Part shown: piece by piece, positions 1 through 6,634 of the stretch
Numbering within the stretch: position 1 is the first letter of the stretch
Layout of the letters: the number at the start of each line of letters is the position of its first letter
Source of the DNA: Pinguiococcus pyrenoidosus
Taxonomy: Eukaryota; Sar; Pinguiophyceae; Pinguiochrysidales; Pinguiochrysidaceae
DNA length: 17,632 nucleotides
Direction of reading: 5' to 3'
NCBI GenBank assembly: GCA_019677205.1
Contig: JAAMXY010000921.1
Span: 1 to 17,632 of the forward strand
Made by a program: the position numbers and the translations under genes
The notes under the pieces: generated by a model
Told to the model about the DNA's origin: nothing
Databases searched by the model: none
Seen by the model: only the letters and a program-made list of their open reading frames with translations

Positions 1-96
1 ACAGCTCTTCAGCGAGTCACGGCCCAGATCGAAAAGCAAGCTGGCCACGAGTGGCGGTTGTCGGGGCTTATTTGTGATGAGATTTGTCTTGCGTAA
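1..96 (+). CDS. Possible 3' end of a truncated gene
   Basis: Frame 1 is open from the first base to a TAA at 94-96 and gives 31 residues ending in EWRLSGLICDEICLA. The peptide looks like ordinary coding sequence (mixed, amphipathic, with one QIEKQ stretch) and it would sit tail-to-tail with the next gene, as every other convergent pair in this window does. I do not recognise it. An open frame of this length can occur by chance in GC-rich DNA, so this is weak. Confidence 0.3.
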   Translation, partial: TALQRVTAQIEKQAGHEWRLSGLICDEICLA

Positions 97-224
97 CGCG
101 TCTACTGCTCGTGAGAAGTAGCAAGGCTAAAAGTGCACGGTTCACAGCAGAAATCAAAATGTGAGTCTTATTGTGTCCCGTCGTTCGCCGTCTAGAGCCC
201 CTCCCATCCAACCACATCGGCGGC
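97..224. other. Convergent intergenic gap
   Basis: This is 128 bp between the possible gene end at 96 and the V-ATPase G stop codon at 225. I see no RNA gene, no repeat and no clear polyadenylation signal. It presumably holds the 3' UTRs of both flanking genes. Confidence 0.4.
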
Positions 225-863
225 CTACATCGTTCGGATGTCCTCGGGGAACTGCGGATCGACGTCGGTCACCACCTTCACCAAGAAGTCGATGGCTCGA
301 TCCTTGTTCGAAGCGAATTCCGAGCTGTGGAAACCAAACAAGTCACCGACAGCGCATTACATCATCTGCAAGTTCTCGCCGTCCACCGCACTTCCTGCCT
401 TGAAGAAGCCGGGCCACTTACCGCAAGCCCTGCAGCTGCTGCTCGCTTTCCGACTTGAGCTGCTCGAAGTCGCCACCCTCACCTCCCTGTTGCCATCCAA
501 GCGCGTCAGCGTTAAGGCTTGAGGACTTGTCCGATTGCGGGTGGCCGCAAGCAGAGCAAATGCGCACGAGTAGCCGGTGGAGGAACCCCGCCCCCCGAAG
601 CTGCCAACCTTGGGACGAACTTACGTTTTGGGTCGCTTGCTTTTGGAGCGCCGTCTCCTTCTCGCTGCGATACTCTTCAATGACCTGCTGGGCCTCTTGC
701 TGCGCCTGCTTCATCTTCTCCGTGCGCTCTAAGGTACACGAAGGTTAGGGAACCCGCCGGGATCCGCAGCCTTCGTCTGGCCTCGCTAACCAGAGCGCGC
801 CGCCTGGATAATCTGCGCCGCGCGCTGCTCCGCAGCCATCAGCTCCTGGAGACCAGAACTCAT
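225..863 (-). CDS. V-type proton ATPase subunit G
   Basis: Peripheral-stalk subunit of the vacuolar H+-ATPase: with subunit E it forms the stator that couples the cytosolic V1 sector to membrane V0. There are four exons on the minus strand: 863-791, 728-625, 486-422 and 324-225. Introns are 62, 138 and 97 nt, all GT-AG, and phases match. The protein is 113 aa, the usual size (~110-118). It starts MSSGLQELMAAEQRA and continues with the family's N-terminal Gln/Glu/Ala-rich helix, including KMKQAQQEAQQVIEEYR. It ends in a short conserved C-terminal helix with DFLVKVVTDVDP and then IRTM. The start has a purine at -3 (AAA ATG) and aligns with the family N-terminus. The gene is head-to-head with the carrier-fusion gene, sharing 339 bp. 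The assignment rests on several conserved blocks and on correct length, and is secure. Confidence 0.95.
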
Positions 864-1202
864 TTTGGCAGGCGCTCGGTGTCACGACGGTCTCTGGGCG
901 GACGAAACAGCGCGGGAACTGAGCGGAAGCGCACGAGGCACCAAAGGCAAAGCTTCTTCCTTATTAAAATTATATAAATTTATGTTGTATGATGGTATCA
1001 CTAAATATATTTTTAACGGTCTTGCTGATCGGGAGATCGAGGAACAGTCCGCAGTTCTGTGCGAACAGTATTTCAAACAGTCTGTGCCGTCGGGACAGAA
1101 GCGCCAGAGGCGAAAGCGGCGCAAACGCCACTTTCTGCGCCCCTCCGACGGCAGTGGTCCGCGTGGCGCGTCGCTGGCGTTTTCGGCGTCCTATCGGGTG
1201 AT
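864..1202. promoter_or_regulatory. Putative bidirectional promoter with AT-rich island
   Basis: This 339 bp gap lies between two divergent start codons (863 minus, 1203 plus). It contains a sharply AT-rich island at about 958-1018, with a TATATAA-like element at 971-977, while the DNA on either side is GC-rich. The word GTATGAT (987-993) recurs inside the AT island at 9025-9031 in another divergent gap. No conserved protein is encoded: the open frames here lack recognisable content and several begin at GTG. The promoter role is inferred from position and base composition only. Confidence 0.5.
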
Positions 1203-2983
1203 ATGATGAAGAAGGGCCCCGAAAACGCGGAGGATGACCGCCTGCTCCGCGCGGTACTCGCCGAATATCCGAATCGACGTTGGCGGGTCTTTGCTAACGC
1301 CGCATGTCTACAGGCGCTGAAGCAGTCCACCATGTTCAAGCGCCTGTCGAATGAGCAGCTGTCCAAGCTCATGAAGTTCATGATCCCGGTGCACTTCTTG
1401 GAGGGCGATTTCCTCACGATTCAGGGCGATCGAACTGGACATCTCTTCGTGGTCACCGAGGGAGATGTGCGGCGCATGCGCCACCATCCCGACACCGGCC
1501 GGCTGCACTACATGGAGTCTCTCGGGAGCGAGGGGTCGGACAACACGGTGGGAGCGCTGCATGTGCTCAAGCAGCTACCCTGCTACGCGACCGCCGAGTG
1601 CATCTCGGACGGAACGGCGTATGCGCTTGGCTCCGACGAGCTGCGCGAATGCATCCGAGAGGACCCCTCGATGGCCGAAGAGATCATGGAGGCGCTGACG
1701 AGGGTAAGTGGCGTGTGCGCGTCGCGTGTCCAACAGGGGCTTCCGCTGCCCACGTCGACATGCGTTTGACCTTCCTGGCGCACAGGAAATCTTCCACATG
1801 TCCCAGCGCAACCGGACGCCGCTGCTCGAGCAAGAAGGCCGGCCGACCAACTTCTTGACCGTGTCTGCGGCTGCGGCAATCGAGAGCTACTACCGAAGCG
1901 GGGTGAACGCGTGGCTCAACTCCGTGCTCACCCAGAAGCCGATCAGCCACCTCTTTCCCAACATGCATATCCAGCTGCCCGTGCGCGTCGCCTACATCAA
2001 CGGCCTCAAGGGCACGAGAGAACTGCTGCAGCCGTACTACGCGGAGACCAATAGTGACCTCAGCCGAGTGGGCTTTGCAGTGCTCCCGGGGATTGCAATG
2101 ACTCCGCTGTCGAGTGTCTTGGAGGCATCCAATGCCGGGCACATGAACCCAGAGAACATGACCACCCGGTGGCTCAGGTAATCCTGCAGTCCTGTGGCCC
2201 CGTAGCCCTGTGGCCCTGTGGCCCTGTGGCCCTGTGGCCCCGTAGCCCTGTGGCCCTGTGGCCCTGCAGTCTTGTGATCCTGTCAAAAGCGTGCTACATT
2301 CCCCTCCCGCCGAGACTTGCCTCCTCGCCTCGTCTGATGCTTGTGTCTTCTGGATGCCTCCAAGAGGAATCATCCCGCGCGCAGGGAGGGAGATCGTCTT
2401 CGGCATCGGTCTCAATCAGCTCAGTGACCTGATGGAGGAGCGGATCGAGAACTTTACGCCCAAAGGCACCACGAAGACCATGAACAACGCGCTAGGAAGT
2501 ATCTGCTCTGGCCTCATCGCCGGCTACTTCAGCCACGTGCCGCACAACCTGAGTACCTTGAAGCTGATGAATCCGCAGAAAGAGTATGGGCAGCTGATCA
2601 AGGAAATGGTGGACGATTCGGAAGTCCGCGCGAAGCGGTACGTTGCGTGGAGGCAGCGCCAGGATTTCCCGATGATCCGGAACTTAAGTGCTTTCCCTCG
2701 TGCAGAATATTCGGCAGCGGCGCCGGCCGACTCTCGGCGGCCTTCTTGGCCTTCGTCATCCCTCGTGGTCTGATCGTGCGGTCGATCCAGCTTGCAGGTT
2801 TGTTGTTCATCGCGTCCCTCCCGTGCGACGAAGAGAGCAACGCTGAGTCTCCCTGCCATCTGCCATCTTGCGACAGGTTCTTTCGTCATCATCAATGGTC
2901 TCAACTATCACTTTGCGAAGTCAACCGCTGCAGCGCGACTCTCAAGGAAGCAGTCTGTCTCGCAAGGGCTTGAAGATCGGTAG
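1203..2983 (+). CDS. Cyclic-nucleotide-binding domain fused to mitochondrial-carrier-like protein
   Basis: Five exons: 1203-1703, 1786-2177, 2365-2637, 2706-2797 and 2877-2983; introns 82, 187, 68 and 79 nt; 454 aa. Residues ~37-150 form a cyclic-nucleotide-binding (CNB) fold with EGDFLTIQGDRTGHLFVVTE and a cassette-like GALHVLKQLPCYATAE. The Glu and Arg that hold cAMP/cGMP in active cassettes (FGE...PRAAT) are replaced by Ala118 and Cys127, so cyclic-nucleotide binding is doubtful. Residues ~175-430 look like three repeats of the SLC25 carrier fold. The odd-numbered helices end in Pro-containing turns (LPGIAMTPLSSVLE; GLIAGYFSHVPHNLSTLK). The even-numbered ones have an R-near-P pattern (FPNMHIQLPVRVAY; IIPRAGREIVFG; IPRGLIVRSIQLAG). 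The canonical PxDxxK signatures are not intact. The likely location is a mitochondrial or other organelle membrane, with the CNB domain as a soluble head. The ATG at 1203 is the first in frame; 1206 is an alternative. Substrate is unknown. Confidence 0.82.
2184..2279 (+). repeat. Octamer minisatellite inside intron 2 of the carrier gene
   Basis: Eleven uninterrupted 8-bp units run from 2184 to 2271, mostly CTGTGGCC with CCGTAGCC variants, flanked on both sides by CTGCAGTC, plus a degenerate twelfth unit to 2279. The pattern also repeats as a 40-bp higher-order unit (2192-2231 and 2232-2271). It lies wholly within the 187-nt intron 2178-2364, the longest in the window. Because it lacks stops it produces long collagen-like shadow frames on the opposite strand, which are not genes. 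Confidence 0.85.
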
Positions 2984-3188
2984 CTCGTCAAGGCTTCCTC
3001 GGTTCAACTAGATTCGTGTGTGTGTGCAAGGATGCCGCTTGATTCCTACTGCTTTGTGCCTCTGCGATTTCAAGGGCTTGTGACATTACCATGATCAGAG
3101 CATGCCAAGTTGGAGAGGGTCGAAAAACGAAAAATCCTTCCTCGTGGCTGGGCTTACCCAGACCGGCGAAGGGGATTGAGGACACTGC
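2984..3188. other. Convergent intergenic gap
   Basis: This is 205 bp between the stop codons of the carrier-fusion gene and the La gene. A short (GT)5 run follows the upstream stop near 3016-3026. No tRNA cloverleaf or other RNA gene is evident. It presumably contains both 3' UTRs. Confidence 0.5.
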
Positions 3189-4776
3189 CTACCTCCTACC
3201 GCGGCGGCTTCGGCCCCTTCCACCCCGGCCGCGGCCCCTACCCCTGCCCCTGCCCCTGCCTCTACCCCTGCCTCCTCGACCACCCCGACCCTTTCCTCTT
3301 TGAGCCTCGGCCTTGATCTTTCGATCAGCCGCCCAGGCCTCAGCTTCCTCGTCTCCTGCGAGCAGCTTCGGGAGGACCTTCACATCGTTCACCAAAAGGC
3401 CTTCGTCGCTCTGAGCGCTTGCCAGCACGGCGCCTGCTCCAGCGGCGTCCTTCATCCGCACAATAAAAGCTCGCTCGCCCGCATCATCATCATCATCCTT
3501 CCCCGTAGTCGCTTCGGCCGGTTCCTTCGCAGAGGCTGGCTCCGGGTTCATCTCGGCTTCCCCTCCGTTTGCACTCTCGGTGGACTCGCCCTTGACCGTT
3601 TCGTCTGCCGGCAGTTCCTGAGGGTCTTCAAGCTTGGCCTTTTTGGCAGGTGGGGCTTTGACATCTTCTTCTTCTTCTTCTTCTTCGTCGTCGTCGGCGT
3701 CGTCGGGGTCGTCGCCTTCTCCGCCTTCCTCCGCCTCTTCCGCAGCGGCTTCCTCCGTCTCCGGCTGCGCATCTCCCTCCGTGGTCATTTCCTCCTGCTT
3801 CACGTTCCCGGCGGCACCACGATTCATTTCCTCGTCCTCCAGCTCCCGGACGTAGCCAACGGCGGCAATGTCGTTGATCCTGGCTTTCAGGTCCATCCAC
3901 GTGATGTTGGCGTCACGGAAGGTCACCTTCAAGAGCACACCCTTCTCGTAGGTCTGTTCCGCCTCTCTGGCGGAATCATCCGCCGAGGCATCCTGACGTT
4001 TCCTCTTCTTCGAGTGCTCCCTCTCCTGTGCCTCCCACGTCTAACAAAGCAACGAAGAGGCGGTTGAAACAAGGTGATCAGCAAAGATCCGGTTCGTTGC
4101 CTTGCCATGCACCAGGCCTTGCTACCTGTTTGGGCATGATGATGAGCGGCTTGCCCTTGTACGCGGGCCGCTTCTCCGAGTTGAGCAGCGCATCCGCAGC
4201 TTCTTGGCTGCCGAACTCGATGAGCACGGACCCCTTGGCCACCCGCTTCCCATCTCGTTTCTCCCGTCGGATCTCCACATAGTCAATCTTCCCGAAGTCG
4301 CCGAACATCTCCTTGATCAGCTCCACCGTGAGCTGCACCGAACAGAGAGAAGACGGGGAGGGGAAAAGCCAACATCTCCGTTAAGTTTGCATCCCGCTCT
4401 GACGCCCAAAGGAGGTCTCGCGTACCTCTGGATTGTCAGACCCGAAGCCTTTCACATAGACCGTCCTCGGCGACGCATCTTGCTGCTCCGGCAGTGGGTG
4501 GATCCGCTTCAGCTTCTGGCGATCTTCGCTCAGCGCGACGATTTCGGAGCCCTCGGCCGCGTTCCCCACCGCCTCTGGGTCCGTCGTGAGTGCCTTGAGG
4601 CGATTGAACGTCAAGAGAGTGGCGATGGGGATGAACCCCTCCGGATCCTCCTTCGCGGCGTTCAGCATAAACGTGTCCCGCGGGTAGTTCGCGTCCCCGA
4701 AGTAGAAGTCCACGCGCTCGCGGATCTCCGCGGCGGCGGCATCCTCGGGCTTCGCAGGCACAGTCGATGAAGCCAT
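3189..4776 (-). CDS. La protein (La motif, RRM1, split C-terminal xRRM, RG-rich tail)
   Basis: La binds the 3' UUU-OH ends of nascent RNA polymerase III transcripts in the nucleus and protects them. Three exons (4776-4426, 4332-4126, 4040-3189; introns 93 and 85 nt) give 469 aa. Residues ~10-95 are the La winged helix, with FYFGDANYPRDTFM and IPIATLLTFNRLKAL. Residues ~104-186 are RRM1, with RTVYVKGFG (RNP2-like) and KGSVLIEFGSQEAADALL (RNP1-like). Residues ~220-425 are an xRRM-type C-terminal RRM: GVLLKVTF, then ERAFIVRMKDAAGAGAVLA, then the terminal helix DEEAEAWAADRKIKAE. The two halves are separated by ~120 acidic and low-complexity residues (~254-374). The tail 435-469 is Arg-Gly repeats with a basic end, suited to RNA binding and nuclear import. 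Arg21 sits where human La has Gln20, a 3'-end-contacting residue. The start ATG has G at -3 and +4. Confidence 0.93.
3200..3300 (-). repeat. Low-complexity Arg-Gly coding repeat in La
   Basis: This GC-rich imperfect tandem of CGG/GGC-type codons encodes the RG/RGG tail of La (residues ~435-468). On the plus strand it reads as alternating CCCCTGCC-like hexamers. It is part of the La coding exon, not an independent element. Confidence 0.75.
3663..3707 (-). repeat. Acidic GAA/GAC trinucleotide run in La
   Basis: On the plus strand this is a run of CTT repeats followed by GTC repeats. On the coding strand it gives consecutive Asp and Glu codons within the acidic insertion that splits the La xRRM. 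The long serine-only frame on the plus strand is an artefact of this run. Confidence 0.8.
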
Positions 4777-5161
4777 TTCGGCGTCTGATCCGAACCTTTT
4801 GCGGACGAAGCGGCGCAAGATCCCAAGGGCTGGCGCCTCCAGAAAGAGCGAACGACCAAAACAAGAAGCCAGCCCCTTTTGCCCTTTTTTCCTTTTTTTC
4901 CTTTTATCTTTTATCGCTCCTTATCGAGATGGAACGCGTTGTCGAAATTGTTTGGTACGTTGTTTCTTGGTGTGTTTCGTGTTGGGTGCAGTACAACGCT
5001 TTGGTATGGCATAACATCGTTTGATTTGAGCGAAAACGATACCATGGTACACACTCTAGTAGGTCTCTTGTTGCGTCATACTGAAGTACCTCAGCCATTT
5101 GAGGAGGTACTACCAGAGATCGCGGGGAGCGGGAAAGTTGACGCAGCGCGCGTTTACCCAA
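4777..5161. promoter_or_regulatory. Putative bidirectional promoter, T-rich, between La and hydrolase-like gene
   Basis: This 385 bp gap separates two divergent start codons. It contains a pyrimidine/T-rich block at about 4876-4922 and a moderately AT-rich stretch to about 5060. A 7-bp inverted repeat (ATCGTTT at 5016-5022, AAACGAT at 5034-5040, 11-nt loop) is followed by the palindrome ACCATGGT (5041-5048). No protein gene is supported here. Regulatory function is inferred from position; the hairpin could be chance. Confidence 0.45.
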
Positions 5162-5558
5162 ATGATCCGGCGATTCGCAGCCCTGTGGGGCCTTTTATGG
5201 ACCTGCGAGGCTGTCTCGAGAAGGCAGCTGCTGGTGCGAACCGCTGGGGTGTTAAGCTCCGGTAGCGTAGTGCCCCGATCTTGGGCGTTTTGTGGCTCTC
5301 CGTATCCTCGATGGGCCTACTTTCTGGACTGGGAGGAGACGTTGACGCCGGTGCAGCTTCCGGGCCTCGAGCAGCCGCAGGCCATGTATGTGCGGTGCCT
5401 GGGCAGCAAGAAGGAGGAGCGAAAGGCCAAGCTGAACCCGGCCCTGATCATCCCCGGAGGCCCCGGCCTGCCGCATGACTATCTGGAGACCTTTGAAGGG
5501 GTGAGAGCGACGCACAGAAGCGTTTCTTTCGCCTTTGTGGAATGCACGCAGTAAGGCA

Positions 5559-5590
<32 letters not shown>

Positions 5591-6587
5591 TCTCTCTTCA
5601 TTATGCAGGTAGCGAACTCGCCGAGAAGGGTCATCGACTTTGATCCGCTTTTCACGGGGAAATCAGCGGACTATGCCCAGATGGTAAGGAGGCCCGCCGC
5701 GAAGGACCGAGGAGACCGACGAATCGGAGCTCCGGCGAAACATCCAGTAATGCGAGCCTTTCTTGCAATGGTGGATACAGATGCTGAAGGAGTCCTCGAA
5801 GCCGCCCGCGGGGATTCTCACGGACGTGGCGGACCTCACGAGCGAGCAGCGGAGCTATCTTCAGTCCTCCGCTGGGCAGGCTGCCCAGGCATCCTCCGCA
5901 GGCAAAGCTTTCCTGCAGAAGGAGAACAAGGTCTCGTGGACGGTGCAGCTGGCTTGATTCAAGTGCACGGCTAACGCAGGCTACTGCAATCAGGGAGCGC
6001 ACGTGATCACACACGGCGCGTTCGGAGCGGCGGCGGGATTGAAGCTCCTCCTCGAGACCTTGCAGTCGCCAGAGGGCCAACGCTCGCCGCTACGGGTCTT
6101 GTCGCTCACGCTTGCTTCCCCGCTGGCACGATCAAGCGGCGACTACATTGATGGCGTTCCAACGAAAGCCTCGAGCTTCCTCTGCGTCGGGACGACCGTA
6201 GAAGGAAAAGCCCAAGGCGACTCGGCCAGTGGTCAGAACGAGCTTCTCAGCGTCCTGCGGACAGTCCAGGAACAGGTACACAATTCAAGCACCCAGCGCC
6301 TCGCTGGGGTGTCCGCACGCGCGCAAGTCTAAGTCGCCCCGTACGTGCAGGCCGACCGCATTAGGCAAGCGGATATTCCTGCGATGATCACGCTTAGTTC
6401 CAAAGAGTTGGCGGAAGCGCCAGGAGATCAAGAATTTGGCGCGCGGGAGCTCGAGAAGGTGCTGGGAAGCACGTTCAATAGGTTGGAGAGACAGACCTAC
6501 GACGGGGCAGACGAGCTGATCCACCTCAGTAGGAGAGATGATTTCGTAGGGAGCGTTCTGACGTTCATCGACTCCGTGGACGGATGA
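5162..6587 (+). CDS. Alpha/beta-hydrolase-like (proline iminopeptidase-type) protein without nucleophile, Tat-type leader
   Basis: Five exons: 5162-5500, 5609-5683, 5781-5930, 5994-6275 and 6351-6587; introns 108, 97, 63 and 75 nt; 360 aa. The leader has a hydrophobic stretch (FAALWGLLW), then SRRQLLVRTAGVL at 19-31 ending WAF, like a twin-arginine thylakoid-lumen signal. PGGPG (98-102) matches the oxyanion HGGPG motif of proline iminopeptidases, and RRVIDFDPLFTGKS (118-131) matches the following DxxGxGxS strand. The nucleophile elbow should be GxSxG but reads HGAFG (195-199), with Ala197 in place of Ser. A terminal His (His340, LIHLS) is in the expected place; the acidic residue is unclear. 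It is therefore probably a non-catalytic paralogue, or active by another means. The third intron is the least certain: its donor is GTCTCG, with a GTGCAG alternative 12 nt downstream. The start is the only upstream in-frame ATG. Confidence 0.7.
5559..5597 (+). repeat. CT microsatellite acting as polypyrimidine tract
   Basis: A (TC)n run of about 39 nt with a single G interruption at 5578 ends just before the acceptor at 5607-5608 of intron 1 of the hydrolase-like gene. On the transcript strand it is a pure pyrimidine tract, so length variation could affect splicing of exon 2. Confidence 0.85.
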
Positions 6588-6634
6588 AGCTGCCTCTTTC
6601 TTCCATCCGCGACTCTGGAATGGCGCTTTCGTCG
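6588..6634. other. Very short convergent junction
   Basis: Only 47 bp separate the stop codon of the hydrolase-like gene and that of the opposite-strand gene. The two 3' UTRs must overlap, or polyadenylation must occur inside the neighbouring coding region. No terminator-like structure is visible. Confidence 0.6.

Noticed and set aside
1684-2415. Minus-strand frame with collagen-like Gly-Pro-Gln repeats
   Set aside because: The repeat peptide is produced by the intronic octamer minisatellite at 2184-2279, and the rest is antisense to the carrier gene exons.
3634-3855. Plus-strand poly-serine frame
   Set aside because: It is the complement of the acidic GAA/GAC codon run of the La gene.
3300-4067. 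Plus-strand hydrophobic 255-codon frame resembling a membrane protein
   Set aside because: It is the antisense of the La C-terminal exon; Phe/Val runs are the complement of Glu/Asp codons. It begins at a non-ATG codon.
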